The translations under genes and the position numbers were made by a program. 64,000 bases of DNA, taken from contig NW_026262581.1 of NCBI RefSeq assembly GCF_021869535.1, forward strand, positions 115,844,771-115,908,770, written 5' to 3'. Below the pieces are notes generated by a model that saw only the letters and a program-made list of their open reading frames with translations, had not been told where the DNA came from and searched no databases. Shown piece by piece: positions 23,399 through 36,613 of this stretch (its first letter is position 1; each line of letters begins with the position of its first letter). Source of the stretch: Mytilus californianus (Eukaryota; Mollusca; Bivalvia; Mytilida; Mytilidae).

Positions 23399-23822
23399 AG
23401 TATAAAATTATTCAATGAATTAGTAAGTTTCCATTTCTATCTATATGCCCTTTCCAACAGCCATTTTGTTTAATACAAAGGCCTTACTTCCATCATGAGT
23501 GCTTCCATCTAACAAACTACCAAGTGATATGATTCCATTAAAGGCAAGAAAACCAGAACAAACACATAGTGCTGTTTCATTGATATGTAACCCATGGTTT
23601 CTTTCATTCATTCATACATATATTCATTGATCTGTAAAAACAAATTAAACTATATACCAAACTTTTAAAAAAAATGAAATGAAGGAGAATTTTAAAAATT
23701 AGGAAGAATTTCTTTTTTGTCATCTAGAAATTTAAGTGTGATTGACAAATTCAACTTAAAAATACCAATACTTGGCAAAAAAAAAGTATGAACAAAAATA
23801 CGGAACTCCAAGGTAAAGTAAA
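23399..23822. other. GRAMD4 intron, nothing recognised
   Basis: AT-rich spacer between a P4 and a P1 element; no exon signals recognised on either strand. Confidence 0.45.
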
Positions 23823-25123
23823 TAAAATGCTCCGCTGGGGCGCAGCTTGATACGATATTCAAACCATATCATTATTATTTGCTTTTATATATAAATCAGA
23901 AATAACCAATTTGAAATGGAAAATTTTAAAGAAAAAAAAGGAAAAAAAAATCCCCCCCCCAATTTTTTGAACCCCCTTATGATTCATCACCCCCAAACTC
24001 AATCCCAGCCTTCCCTTTGTGGTATGGTACCTTGGAGTACAATTTCAGAGAGAATCATACACTTGAACACAAGTTATTGTCTGGAAACTAGAAAAATGCT
24101 TGTTTTTTGGCCCCTTTTTGGCCCCAAATTCCTAAACGTTTAGGGCAATTACCCCCAAACTCAAACCCAGCCTTCCCTTTGTGATATGAACCTTGCAGTA
24201 CAATTTCATAAAGATCCATACACTTACACACAATTTATTGTCCTGAAACTAAAAAAATGCTTGTTTTTTTGCCCTTTTATGGCCCCTATTTACTAAAATT
24301 TTGAGGGAATTACCCCCAAAATCAATCCCAGCCTTCCCTTTGTGGTATGGTACCTTGGAGTACAATTTCAGAGAGATCCATACACTTGAACACAAGTTAT
24401 TGTCTGGAAACTAGAAAAATGCTTATTTTTGGCCCCTTTTTTGGCCCCTTATTCCTAAACTTTTTGGGCAATTACCCCTAAACTCAATTCCAGCTTTCCC
24501 TTTGTGATATGGAACCTTGTAGTACAATTTCATAAAGATCCATACACTTACACACAAGTTATTGTCATGAAACTAGAAAAATGCTTGTTTTTTGCCCCTT
24601 TTTGGCCCCTAATTCCTAAAATTTGGAGGCAATTACCCCCAAAATCAATCCCAGCATTCCCTTTGTGATATAGAACCTTGTGATACAATGTCAGAGAGAT
24701 CCATACACTTACACACAAGTTATTGTCATGAAACTAGAAAAATGCTTGTTTTTTGCCCCTTTTTGGACCCTAATTCCTAAAATTTGGAGGCAATTACCCC
24801 CAAAATCAATCCCAGCATTCCCTTTGTGATATGGAACCTTGTGGTACAATGTCAGAGAGATCCATACACTTACACACAAGTTATGTCTGGAAGTTACAAA
24901 AATGCTTATTTTTGGCCCCTAATTCCTTAACTGTGGGTACCATAACCCCCAAAATCAATCCCCACCTTCCTTTTGTGGTATTGAACCTTATGGTAAAATT
25001 TCATTGAGATCCATTCACTTAAACTAAAGTTAGAGTGTGAAAACTAATGTGTCTTTGGACGACGACGACGCCAACGTCATACCAATATACGACCACAAAA
25101 TTTTTTTTGCAGTCGTATAAAAA
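23823..25123 (+). mobile_element. Pearl-like element, family P1, copy 4
   Basis: Starts AAAATGCTCCGCTGGGGCGC and ends GCAGTCGTATAAAAA. Seven or so tandem modules of about 160 bp, each with AGTTATTGTCTGGAAACTAG or a close variant. Confidence 0.75.
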
Positions 25124-25674
25124 GGTGAAAGTCCATAAAACATAACAAAATGAAAGGCTTAATTCTATCAACCAACAGAAAGAATGGAAAACAACTGTCA
25201 AATTGTTGACTTGTAACAGGCATTTTGAAAAGAAAACGGTGTTAAAACCTGGCTTTATAGCTAGCTAAACCTCCCACTTGTATAACAGTTGCGTTATATC
25301 ATATTGAATAAAAATGCTTCGCTGAGCGCAGCCAGATACGACCGCAGAGGTCTAACCCTGAACAGTTGGGGCAAGTTTGGACACAATATTCAAGCTTGAT
25401 ACTGTCTGAATTTGGATTGTTATCAAATTTTTGACATAATATAGGTTTCTGACACAAAATAAATGTGGTCAAAGATCTTTAAAATTTGAAATGGGACATT
25501 TAATCTACCTAGAATGGTCTGATATCCAAAATCTAACAACATGGTTAGATTCAGCATATAAAAAAACACCAAAAATTTAATTTTAGTTGAAATCAAACAA
25601 AGTTTAATTTTAAATCCTTCAAACCTTAGTATGGACTAATTTGGAAACAGGGCCAAAAATAAATAAACTGTTAA

Positions 25675-26475
25675 CTCAGAGATATGTCTTGCCTATTTGT
25701 TATTTTGATAATGCAAATGTTGAAATTAAAATAGCAATACTTTATTAATATGTAAGTTATGCAAATATTCAAAGTCAATGACTGAAGGTATAGGGCTCAA
25801 CAATCTCCATGGAAATGAGATGTGCCAATCTAATACAAATGTATACCAAATACCACTGAAACCTCATAAGTCGTTCCCTTTAAACAAACACAAATATTAA
25901 CTTGTAAACTATGTAAAAGTTTCAAAGTCAATGAACCATAATGAGGGTGTGGGGTTATATAATCTCCATGGAAATAAAACTTGTAAATGCCAATACATTT
26001 GCATACCAAATATCATTGACTTAACATTAGTGGTTCATCTTAAACTGACCTAATCACAAACTAATACATGTAAACGAAGCAAAAGTTTCAAAGTCAATAG
26101 ACCATGACTGAGGGGCAGGGCCAAATAATCTCCATGGAAATGAGATATGCCAATGCTTATACAACTGCATACCAAATATCATTGACCTACCACTAGTGGT
26201 TCCCCATAAACTGACCTAATCACAAACTAATACATGTAAACAAAGCAAAAGTTTCAAAGTAAATAGACCATGACTGAGGGGGCAGGCCCAAATAATCTCC
26301 ATGGAAATGAGATATGCCAATGCTAATACAACTGCATACCAAATATCATTGACCTACCACTAGTGGTTCATCATAAACTAGACCTAATCACAAACTAATA
26401 CATAGTTAATGACGACATCAACGCCTGAAACAGCATAAATATGTCTCACTTTTCAACTCCCTCAAGGCAAGACAA
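25675..26475 (+). mobile_element. Pearl-like element, family P5, copy 1, nested in P1
   Basis: Starts CAGAGATATGTCTTGCC and ends AAGGCAAGACAAAAA, an inverted pair. Tandem modules of about 175 bp contain AATCTCCATGGAAATGAGAT and CACTAGTGGTTC. Relatives at about 43773-44245 and 58440-59205. Confidence 0.7.
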
Positions 26476-26694
26476 AAATATAAATGCACAATAAGATTCA
26501 GCATATCATACACGCCGCAATAATTCAGTTTTTGATAAAATCAAACAAATTTTAATTTTGGATCCTTTTGACCTCAATGTAGACCAATTTAAAAATGGGG
26601 CCCAATATCCAAAAAAGTAATACAAGGTTAGAACCCCCCAAAATTAAAGACTTTAAATTAATCCAATTGAAATTGTTTAAAAGTATTGTATTTA

Positions 26695-27390
26695 TTTTCA
26701 ATTGAAGATTTCTTGCTATTGCGCAATACTGTGCAATTGAAGATTTCTTGCTATTGCGCAATACTGCGCTATTGTGCAATACTGGCCAATTGAAGATTTC
26801 TTGCTATTGCGCAATACTGTATAATTGAAGATTTCTTGCTATTGCGCAATACTGTGCAATTGAAGATTTCTTGCTATTGCACAATACTGTGCAATTGATG
26901 ATTTCTTGCTATTGCGCAATACTGTGCAATTGAAGATTTCTTGCTATTGCGCAATACTGTGCAATTGAAGATTTCTTGCTATTGCGCAATACTGTGCAAT
27001 TGAAGATTTCTTGCTATTGCGCAATACTGTGCAATTGAAGATTTCTTGCTATTGCCCAATACAGTGCAATTGAAAATTTCATGCTATTGCGCAATACCGT
27101 GCTATTGCTCAATACTGTGCTATTGTGCAATACTGTGTTATTGCGCATTACTGTGCAATTGAAGATTTCTTACTATTGTGCAATACTGTGCTATTGCGCA
27201 ATACTGTGCAATTGATGATTTCTTGCTATTGTGCAATACTGTGCAATTGAAGATTTCTTGCTATTGCGCAATACTGTGCAATTGAATATTTCTTGCTATT
27301 GCCCAATACTGTGGTATTGAACAATACTGTGCTTTTGCGCAATACTTTGCAATTGAAGATTTCTTGCTATTGTGCAATACTGTGCAATCA
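26695..27390 (+). repeat. 35-bp tandem array (about 19 units) inside P1
   Basis: Unit core GATTTCTTGCTATTGCGCAA followed by TACTGTGCAATTGAA. About eleven units keep the exact palindrome ATTGCGCAAT. Some units are shortened or altered near 27100-27180 and 27310-27340. Confidence 0.9.
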
Positions 27391-28060
27391 TTTGAAAAAT
27401 TTCAAAAATTTTGAAGAAAAAAAATATGAACCCCCAAAAAAATTGGAAAAAAAAATCCTACCAAACTTTTTGAACCCCCTCCCTCTTAGAGTAAACACCC
27501 CCAAATTAATCCCAGCCTTCCCTTTGTGGTATGAAACCTTATAGTACAATTTTAGAGAGATCCATACACTTAAACACAAGTTACTGTCTGGAAACTAGAA
27601 AAATGCTTGTTTTTGGCCCCTTTTTTGCCCCTAATTCCTGAACCATTAGGGCAATTACCCCCAAACTTAATTCCAGCCTTCCCTTTGATATATGGAACCT
27701 TGTGGCACAATTTCTGAGAGATCTATACACTAACACACAAGTTATTGTCCGGAAACTACAAAAATGCTTGTTTTTGGCCCCTAACCCCTAAACTGTTGGT
27801 ACCATAACCCCCAAAATCAATCCCAACCTTCCTTTTTTGGTATTGAACCTTCTGGTAAAATTTCTTAGAGATCCATTCACTTAAACTAAAGTTATTGTCT
27901 GGAAACCAAATGTGTCTTCATACGTCGCCGCCAACAACAACGACACCATAGCATTATACGACGCAAAACATTTTTTGCGGTCGTATAAAAAATTAAGTGA
28001 GCAACACAAAACAACATAGTTAGTTAAGGTGACAATACTTGGGATCCAGCAGCCAAAAAA

Positions 28061-29105
28061 GTGTAAACATACAACACAGAAATACAAACACAACAGACTT
28101 AAAATTCAAACAAATATACCAATAAATCCGAGCCAAAACAGTGTAAACATACAACACAGAAATACAAACACAACAGACTTAAAATTCATACAATATACCA
28201 ATAAATCTGAGCCAAAACAGTGTAAACATACAACACAGAAATACAAACACAACAGACTTAAAATTCAAACAAATATACCAATAAATCCGAGCCAAAACAG
28301 TGTAAACATACAACACAGAAATACAAACACAACAGACTTAAAATTCATACAATATACCAATAAATCTGAGCCAAAACAGTGTAAACATACAACACAGAAA
28401 TACAAACACAACAGACTTAAAATTCAAACAAATATACCAATAAATCCGAGCCAAAACAGTGTAAACATACAACACAGAAATACAAACACAACAGACTTAA
28501 AATTCAAACAAATATACCAATAAATCTGAGCCAAAACAGTGTAAACATACAACACAGAAATACAAACACAACAGACTTAAAATTCAAACAAATATACCAA
28601 TAAATCCGAGCCAAAACAGTGTAAACATACAACACAGAAATACAAACACAACAGACTTAAAATTCATACAATATACCAATAAATCTGAGCCAAAACAGTG
28701 TAAACATACAACACAGAAATACAAACACAACAGACTTAAAATTCAAACAAATATACCAATAAATCTGAGCCAAAACAGTGTAAACATACAACACAGAAAT
28801 ACAAACACAACAGACTTAAAATTCAAACAAATATACCAATAAATCCGAGCTAAAACAGTGTAAACATACAACACAGAAATACAAACACAACAGACTTAAA
28901 ATTCAAACAAATATACCAATAAATCTGAGCCAAAACAGTGTAAACATACAACACAGAAATACAAACACAACAGACTTAAAATTCATACAATATACCAATA
29001 AATCTGAGCCAAAACAGTGTAAATATACAACACAGAAATACAAACACAACAGACTTAAAATTCATACAATATACCAATAAATCTGAGCCAAAACAGTGTA
29101 AATAT
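28061..29105 (+). repeat. 80/79-bp tandem array, 13 units
   Basis: Units start GTGTAAACATACAACACAGA. Two versions alternate: an 80-bp unit (ATTCAAACAAATATACC) and a 79-bp unit (ATTCATACAATATACC). Units are nearly identical, so the array is recent. The 164-codon plus-strand open frame across it is an artefact. Confidence 0.95.
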
Positions 29106-29318
29106 AGGCATCAATATAATATGCTCTATTTCATAGCCTCATTTTATCTTGAAAAAATACAATTATTGCAAAAAAATATTCCAATCACTTCATTAAGGCA
29201 AGCATTTTAGAACTTGACTTGATTTAACAGAATAAACAATGTCTTAAGATTTTTTTTCTATACTTCTGATTAATCTGATTTAAAAGATTTACATTTGTCA
29301 ATGGTTTGTATTAAATAC

Positions 29319-29390
29319 CTGAACCTTTCTTGCCACTTGTATCACCAGGCTGAATTTATCTGTAAGTCCAGTACTGCTTTCTTCTTTTTG
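29319..29390 (-). CDS. GRAMD4: GRAMD4 exon 9: conserved LTDKFSLV segment
   Basis: Acceptor actatttttAG, donor CAG|GTATTT; exactly 24 codons, phase 0 on both sides. Reads QKEESSTGLTDKFSLVIQ then VARKVQ, matching vertebrate EDLTVSEKFQLVLDVAQKAQ. A symmetric 72-nt exon could be skipped without a frameshift, but nothing here shows that it is. Confidence 0.92.
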
Positions 29391-29733
29391 CTAAAAATAG
29401 TATAGGTGTTTTACAGTTTTTCCTATCCTGCTACTAATCTACTACATACAACAACCATAATGGTACTTGATATATTTTCTTTAAAGCTAATGCCACAATT
29501 TGTTTAGAAACATGAATGTTTTTATGTATTCAATGATGCCAAAAACAAACCTTAAAGGGTAGCAAAAAATGGAACATAAGTGTTAGAAGCTATGATTTTG
29601 AGAATACAAGTTTTAAGAGTTGGTTAGCTTTTTCCTCTTTTTAATGTTCCTTTAATATGTAACAGATGTGATAAATGTACTTTAATATATATATTCAATA
29701 CAAGGTTTAAAAGGTATTTTTACATAGCAGTAC

Positions 29734-29782
29734 CTTGTGTTCTTCCAGTGGCTGGAAAAAGTTGAATTTGATTTGGAATCCT
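29734..29782 (-). CDS. GRAMD4: GRAMD4 exon 8: post-membrane segment
   Basis: Acceptor atttttAG, donor AAG|GTACTG; 49 nt, phase 2 in, phase 0 out. Encodes GFQIKFNFFQPLEEHK, matching vertebrate GWRIQWSIVPEVSEP in pattern (aromatic at the second position, charged/hydrophobic alternation, Pro). Only this frame is compatible with both neighbours. Confidence 0.85.
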
Positions 29783-30310
29783 CTAAAAATATAATGTAAA
29801 AAAGCATGTTCAGAAAAATCTCTTACTTTATGAATAATATCTGAAAACATAATCTACAGATTAGTTACAGACAGAATTCATAGAACCATTTTCCTTTTGT
29901 TTGCATAAATTTCTGTGGCTCCCATACATAACTTTGTTTTTCAATAAAATTGTGGATGCCAAGCATGTAGTCATAAACCAGTAATAAAATTGTGAAAAAG
30001 AAAAAAGATGGAATGGGACTTTCACAAAGTATCAATTATTTAAAAATAAGTAACAAAACACAAACTCACATTCATTATAAGAACATCACTATTAAGGTTT
30101 TTACACACATACCAGTAATCTATTTTTATTCAGAATTCAACAGCCCTTCACTCATTAACACCTAGTGGTTTTTTGTAAGAAGAATAACATGCTTTTTTAA
30201 GCTAAAGTTAAATAGGAGAAAATCCTTACTGTTAATTCTTTTAACCCATATGTTCAACTTATTTTAATGAAAATTCATAATTTAAATAATTATCACATAA
30301 AAGTACTTAC

Positions 30311-30402
30311 AAATGATTTAAATAACTAACTATCATTCTAATGACCAAACAAAACAATATCACAGATACAAAACAACCATGCCATATGGCAATCAAATAA
30401 AT
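30311..30402 (-). CDS. GRAMD4: GRAMD4 exon 7: membrane segment with IWHG motif
   Basis: Acceptor taatttcAG, donor TT|GTAAGT; phase 0 in, phase 2 out. Reads IYLIAIWHGCFVSVILFCLV then IRMIVSYLNH. It aligns without gaps with vertebrate VYMNAVWHGWAIPLFLFLAI and following residues; the WHG triplet is identical. With exon 6 it forms the first strongly hydrophobic segment, about 35 residues, long enough for a hairpin or one tilted helix. Confidence 0.92.
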
Positions 30403-31032
30403 CTGAAATTAAAATAAACATTAAAAATAATTTTGGAGGATCTAAATGATGATAATCTTAGGGTGAAAGTTACTTAATAAGACAAGAACTTAGAAATGGA
30501 AATACATCAATTAGTGTAACTCAGTCTCACTTTCATTAAATTCAGACACAAAACTTGATTTTCAGAATATTTTAATTATAATGTTTTGTTTATCAATTTT
30601 TAGTTACATTGGTACACATTTTTGAAATGGCTGGGATTATCAACCATTGAACATTTGATTCCTAGCTTTGGAATGCACTACACATAATTATGTTTTGAAA
30701 TAGCAGTCATATTGATAACCCAAATAATTTAGTCCCTCCCCGTAATAGATCTCTCCTACTTGTCAGGGCATGAAGTCCAAACACACTAAAAACTCCTCAC
30801 TTAATCCTGGATTTTAATTGTTGTTCTGTGCATTTAGGCATTAATGTAGTCATCGTAGAGCAGCAGAATATACTACATATTATTTGGGCTATCATATTGG
30901 ATGTCCAGCAGTATCTGAAAGCAGGACATGTATCTATACCAAAATTGTTCTTTTTGTTTTCAAATAATTTTTCTGAATATCTATTTATAGTATTAAAATG
31001 ACAAAAAGTAAAAAAAAATCTGTCATACAAAC

Positions 31033-31124
31033 CATAAACATAAGTAAAGTATAAGATGGAGTCTTCCAAGCTAGTAACTGCTGTATTCCTTTGATTGTGT
31101 CTATATAAGGTTTTAGATCTGAAC
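31033..31124 (-). CDS. GRAMD4: GRAMD4 exon 6: pre-membrane and start of membrane segment
   Basis: Acceptor ctcattgtAG; phase 1 in, phase 0 out. Reads SDLKPYIDTIKGIQQLLAWK then TPSYTLLMFM. It matches vertebrate AKPVTNFVKNLSALSDW and the start of the first hydrophobic segment, including the KP and W positions. The donor ATG|GTTTGT is weak, but the next exon continues the alignment without gap. Confidence 0.85.
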
Positions 31125-31359
31125 CTACAATGAGAATATTGTTCTGATTACAGAGAAGCAATATTTTAAAAACCTAATCAATATCTAATCCTTAATAAAA
31201 TATTTTTCTCTATAATTCCTATTGGTTAATAATGAACATGATCATGAACAAAGTCATATTTTCTTTAAAAAAATATTTTTACTATAATTTTTCTATTCTG
31301 TATCTTTAATAGTGCCATAAAAAGCACCGAAATATCTTGTACACAGAATACTATATCAA

Positions 31360-32094
31360 TAAATGGGGAATGTGTCCATGGGACACAGATGATGCCCCCG
31401 CTTGCATAAAACATTATAAAGAGACATAACTGAAGAATGGTAAAAGCGAAGTTACCCAAATTTGTACTTGATCTGAGTTTTGTAGTAATAAGCATTGTGT
31501 AAAAGTTTCATAACATTTGGTTGAAGCAAACTAAGGTAAGAGAACGGAAACGAAAAATTCAGCAATTTTTCCATTTGTAAAGGGGCATAAATCTAGAACG
31601 GTAAAAGTGACACCACCAAAATTCAAGATTGATCTGTGTTTTGTGGTAATAAGCATTGTGCATAAGTTTCATAACATTTGGTTAAGGCAAACTAAAGTAA
31701 GAGAAGGGAAATGAAAAAATTCAGCAATTTTTCCATTTTGAAGGGCATAACTCAAGAACAGTAAAAGTGACGCCACCAAAATTCAAGCGTGATCTGTGTT
31801 TTGTGGTAATAAGCATTTCGTATAAGTTTCATAACATTTGGTTGAGGCAAACTAAAGTTAGAGAACGGAAACATTTGTAAAGGGGCATAACTCTAGAACA
31901 GTAAAAGTGACACCACCAAATTTCAAACTTGATCTGTGTTTTGTGGTAATAAGCATTGTGTATAAGTTTCATAAAATTTGGTTGAGGCAAACTAAAGTTA
32001 GAGAATGGAAACCAATTTTTGGATGTACGGACGGACATACAGACAGACAAGGGTAATACTTAATGCGCCCTTCGCTACGGCAGGGGCATAAAAA
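31360..32094 (+). mobile_element. Pearl-like element, family P2, copy 2
   Basis: Starts GGGGAATGTGTCCATGGGAC and GATGCCCCCGC; ends CGGCAGGGGCATAAAAA after GACGGACATACAGACAGAC. Ends 27 bp from the GRAMD4 microexon donor. Confidence 0.75.
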
Positions 32095-32120
32095 TAAGAA
32101 AAATAGTTAAGCCAACTTAC

Positions 32121-32146
32121 TGAATCTGGTAATATTTGCTTTTAAT
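32121..32146 (-). CDS. GRAMD4: GRAMD4 exon 5: 26-nt microexon
   Basis: Acceptor ttcttgtAG and strong donor CA|GTAAGT enclose only 26 nt. In phase 2-to-1 it encodes LKANITRF plus split codons. Joining exon 4 to exon 6 through it gives PLTVKQLKANITRFSSDLKP, the same length as the vertebrate segment PLSARRLTENMRRLKRGAKP (from memory), and fixes a phase conflict that otherwise exists. A P2 element ends 27 bp beyond its donor. Confidence 0.85.
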
Positions 32147-35100
32147 CTACAAGAAAAAAAATGTCAACATAAACAATACACGTGATTACATAGATCTAAT
32201 TGTAAAGACTAACTGATATGAATGTATGATATTAATCACTAAGTCTTGTTCACAATATGTTTCTGAATGGCTTTTATCAGATACTCCCAACACCAATAGT
32301 TTTGAAGCAAAATGTGTGTTTAAACCTGTGATTCCCTTAGTTTTTGTATCTTAATAACTTGATTTACGAGATTTGAACATTGGTAAACTACTGTTGCCTC
32401 AATTCAGTATTAATAAATGTTTTAAACTACAATATATTCTTTAAATTTTTTTTTATGCTAAAGCTTTGGCTGGATAAACAGTACCCTTATATTATACCTT
32501 TGTTAGACAATTAATTTGTGACAGTTGATGTTAACCACTGATTTGTACAATTGATGTGAAGTAGTGAATATTGCAGATGATAATTAAAGAACCTTAGTGA
32601 GCGCGCTCACATACCCCACGTCCCCACATTGTCACTGGAGAAATAAAATAACTGTAAGAAAAAAAAAATGTATAAGAAAAAAAAAATGAATCATAATTTC
32701 CTGTCGATATGCACATCTACTTAGTATGTCCTTATTATCTACAAAGTTTCATGAAATTCTGTTGTGTGGTTGGAGAGGAGTTGCGATGACAAAAGGTTGC
32801 AGTAGTATATTGGGCAAATATGTTCAAAGGGGCGTAACTCCTGGAAAAATAATTGAATTGTAATTTCCTGTCGATATGCACATCTACGTAGTATGTCCTT
32901 ATTATCTACAAAGTTTCATGAAATTTTGTTATGTGGTTTCAGAGGAGTTGAGATGACAAACTGTTGCAGTAGTACATTAAAGTAAATAAGTTCAAAGGGG
33001 CGTAACTCCTAGAAAAAAAAATTGAAACATAATTTCCTGTCGATATGCACAACTACATAGTATGTCCTTATTATCTACAAAGTTTCATGAAATTTTGTTG
33101 AGTGGTTTTAGAGAAGTTGAGATGACAAACTGTTGCAGTAGTACATTAAAGTAAATAAGTTCAAAGGGTTGTAACTCCTAGAAAAAAAAATTGTAACGTA
33201 ATTTCCTGTAGATATGCACATCTACCTAGTATGTCCTTATTATCTACAAAGTTTCATGAAATTCTGTTTAGTGGTTTCAGAGGAGTTGCGATGACAAACT
33301 GTTGCAGAGGTATATTGAAGCAAATAAGTTCAAAGGGGTGTAACTCCTAGAAAAAAAATTGAATCGTAATTTCCTGTCTATATGCACATCTAAGTAGTAT
33401 GTCCTTATTATCTGGAAAGGTTTCATGAAATTCTGTTGTGTGGTTTGAGAGAAGTTGCAATGACAAATGCAGTAGTATATTGGGCAAATAAGTTCAAAGG
33501 GGCGTAACTCCTGGAAAAAAAATTAAATCGTAATTTCCTGTCGATATGCACATCTAAGTAGTATGTCCTTATTATCTACAAAGTTTCATGAAATTTTGTT
33601 ATGTGGTTTCAGAGGAGTTGAGATGACAAACTGTTGCAGTAGTACATTAAAGTAAATAAGTTCAAAGGGGCGTAACTCCTAGAAAAAAAATTGAATCGTA
33701 ATTTCCTGTCGATATACACAACTACATAGTATGTCCTTATTATCTAAAAAGGTTTCATGAAATTCTGTTGAGTGGTTTTAGAGGAGTTGAGATGACAAAC
33801 TGTTGCAGTAGTACATTAAAGTAAATAAGTTCAAAGGGTTGTAACTCCTAGAAAAAAAAATTGAATCGTAATTTCCTGTAGATATGCACATCTACCTAGT
33901 ATGTCCTTATTATCTACAAAGTTTCATGAAATTCTGTTGTGTGGTTTCAGAGGAGTTGCGATGACAAACTGTTGCAGAGGTATATTGAAGCAAATAAGTT
34001 CAAAGGGGCGTAACTCCTAGAAAAAAAATTGAATCGTAATTTCCTGTCTATATGCACATCTAAGTAGTATGTCCTTATTATCTGGAAAGGTTTCATGAAA
34101 TTCTGTTGTGTGGTTTGAGAGAAGTTGCAATGACAAATGCAGTAGTATATTGGGCAAATGAGTTCAAAGGGGCGTAACTCCTGGAAAAAAATTAAATCGT
34201 AATTTCCTGTCGATATGCACATCTAAGTAGTATGTCCTTATTATCTACAAAGTTTCATGAAATTTTGTTATGTGGTTTCAGAGGAGTTGAGATGACAAAC
34301 TGTTGCAGTAGTACATTAAAGTAAATAAGTTCAAAGGGGCGTAACTCCTAGAAAAATAAAATGCTTTGCTGGGGCGCAGCTTGATACGACCGCAGAGGTC
34401 GATTCCTGAACATTTGGGGCAAATATGGACACAACATTCAAGCTTGATACAGCTCTGAATTTGGATTGTTATTAAATATTTGACACAGCATAGGTTTCTG
34501 ACACAGAAAGAATGTGGTCTAAGAACTTGAATTTTTTTTAATTTACCTATTATGGTCCAATGTCCAAAATCAAAATACATGGTTAGATTCAGCATATCAA
34601 AGAACCCCATATGTTCAATTTTTGTTAAAATCAAACAAAGTTTGATTTTGGACCCCAACTTGGACAAACTTGAAAACTGGGCCCATAATCAAAAATCTAA
34701 ACACATGTTTAGATTCAGCATATCAAAGAACCCCAAGAATTCAATTTTTGCTAAAATCAAACTAAGTTTAATTTTGGACCCTTTGGACCTTAATGTAGAC
34801 CAATTTAAAAAACGGGACTTAAAATTAAAAATCTAAATACACGGTTAGATTTGGAATATCAAAGAACCCCAATAATTCAATTTTTGATGAAATCAAACAA
34901 AGTTTAATATTGGACCCTTTTGACCTCAATATGAACCAATTTGATAGCGGGGCCCACAAATAAAAAATCTAAATACATGGTTAGATTCAGCATATCAAAG
35001 AACCCCATATATTCAATTTTTGTTGAAATCAAAAAAAGTTTAATTTTGGACCCCAACTTGGACCAACTTGAAAACTGGGCCCATAATCAAAAATCTAAAC

Positions 35101-36613
35101 ACATGTTTAGATTCAGCATATCAAAGAACCCCAAGAATTCAATTTTTGTTAAAATCAAACTAAGTTTAATTTTGGACCCTTTGGACGTCAATGAAGACCA
35201 ATTTAAAAAACGGGACCCAAATTAAAAATCTAAAAACACGGTTAGATTTGGCATATCAAAGAACCCCAATAATTCAATTTTTGATGAAATCAAACAAAGT
35301 TTAATTTTGGACCCTTTTGACCTCAATATGAACCAATTTGAAAGCGGGGCCTACAAATAGAAAATCTAAATACATGGTTAGATTCAGCATATCAAAGAAC
35401 CTCATATATTCAATTTTTGTTGAAATCAAACAAAGTTTAATTTTGGACCCCAATATGGACCAACTTGAAAACTGGGCCCATAATCAAAAATCTAAATACA
35501 TGTTTAGATTCAGCATATCAAAGAACCCCATATATTCAATTTTTGTTGAAATCAAACAAAGTTTAAATACTGGACCCTATCTTGGACCAACTTGAAAACT
35601 GGGCCCATAATCAAAAATTCTAAACACATGTTAAGATTCAGCATATCAAAGAACCCCAAGAATTCAATTTTTGTTAAAATCAAACTAAGTTTCATTTTGG
35701 ACCCTTTGGACCTTAATGTAGACCAATTTAAAAAACAGGACCCAAAATTAAAAATCTAAATACATGGTTAGATTTGGAATATCAAAGAACCCCAATAATT
35801 CAATTTTTGATGAAATCAAACAAAGTTTAATTTTGGACCCTTTTGACCTCAATATGAACCAATTTGATAACGGGGTCCACAAATAAAAAATCTAAATACA
35901 TGGTTAGATTCAGCATATCAAAGAACCCCATATATTCAATTTTTGTTGAAATCAAACAAAGTTTAATTTTGGACCCCAATTTGGACCAACTTGAAAACTG
36001 GGCCAAAAATCAAAAATCTAAATACATGTTTAGATTCAGCATATCAAAGAACCTCATATATTCAATTTTTGCTAAAATCAAACAAATTTTTATTTTGGAC
36101 CCTTTGGACCTTAAGTCTACAATTTGAAAACTGGACCCAAAATTAAAAATCTAAATACACTGTTAGATTCGGCATAACAAATAAATAAATGTGATCAAAG
36201 ATTTTACAAATCTAATGCGCCATTCTGTGCAATTAAAGACTTCTAGAAATTTTTCAATATTTGAAATTTGAAAGAAAAAAAAATTTTTGAAGAATAATTC
36301 TTTTAAATTTCTGAAATCTGAAATGAGAAAAAATTGACCCCCCACAATTTCTTTTTATCCCCCCCCCCCTTTTTTCCCCCAAAAAATTCTTTCCCTCAAG
36401 ATATGGTCATAATCTCAATTCAAATTTCCAATGGAGTTGGCAACCATAATTACCCATTTAAATTTACCATAGTGCTAACTTAATCTATTTTATAATAGAA
36501 TTAAAAATATAGTGTCAAATCTTTCATATGGATTTTTTTTGTAAAAAAAAAAGATGCAACATTTGCAGATATTTTTAGTGGTCTTCCTTTATAAATATGC
36601 ATTTCTTTAAACA

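Larger units (their letters stand above)
25310..27992 (+). mobile_element. Pearl-like element, family P1, copy 5, composite
   Basis: Starts AAAATGCTTCGCTGAGCGCA and ends TTTTTTGCGGTCGTATAAAA. It contains a nested P5 element (about 25675-26475) and a 35-bp tandem array (about 26695-27390). The P1 core resumes after P5 at the corresponding position of other copies (CACAATAAGATTCAGCATAT). Confidence 0.75.

Noticed and set aside
28029..28523. 164-codon plus-strand open frame of repeated NTNTTDLKF units
   Set aside because: Created by the 80/79-bp tandem array; the frame drifts because unit length varies and it is unlike any known protein.
30797..30916. Exon-like stretch on the minus strand, frame YCWTSNMIAQIICSIF, with a good acceptor (ctgctttcAG)
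   Set aside because: At first taken as a GRAMD4 membrane exon. The exon at 30311-30402 (IYLIAIWHG) matches the family without gaps and in phase, leaving no room for this one.
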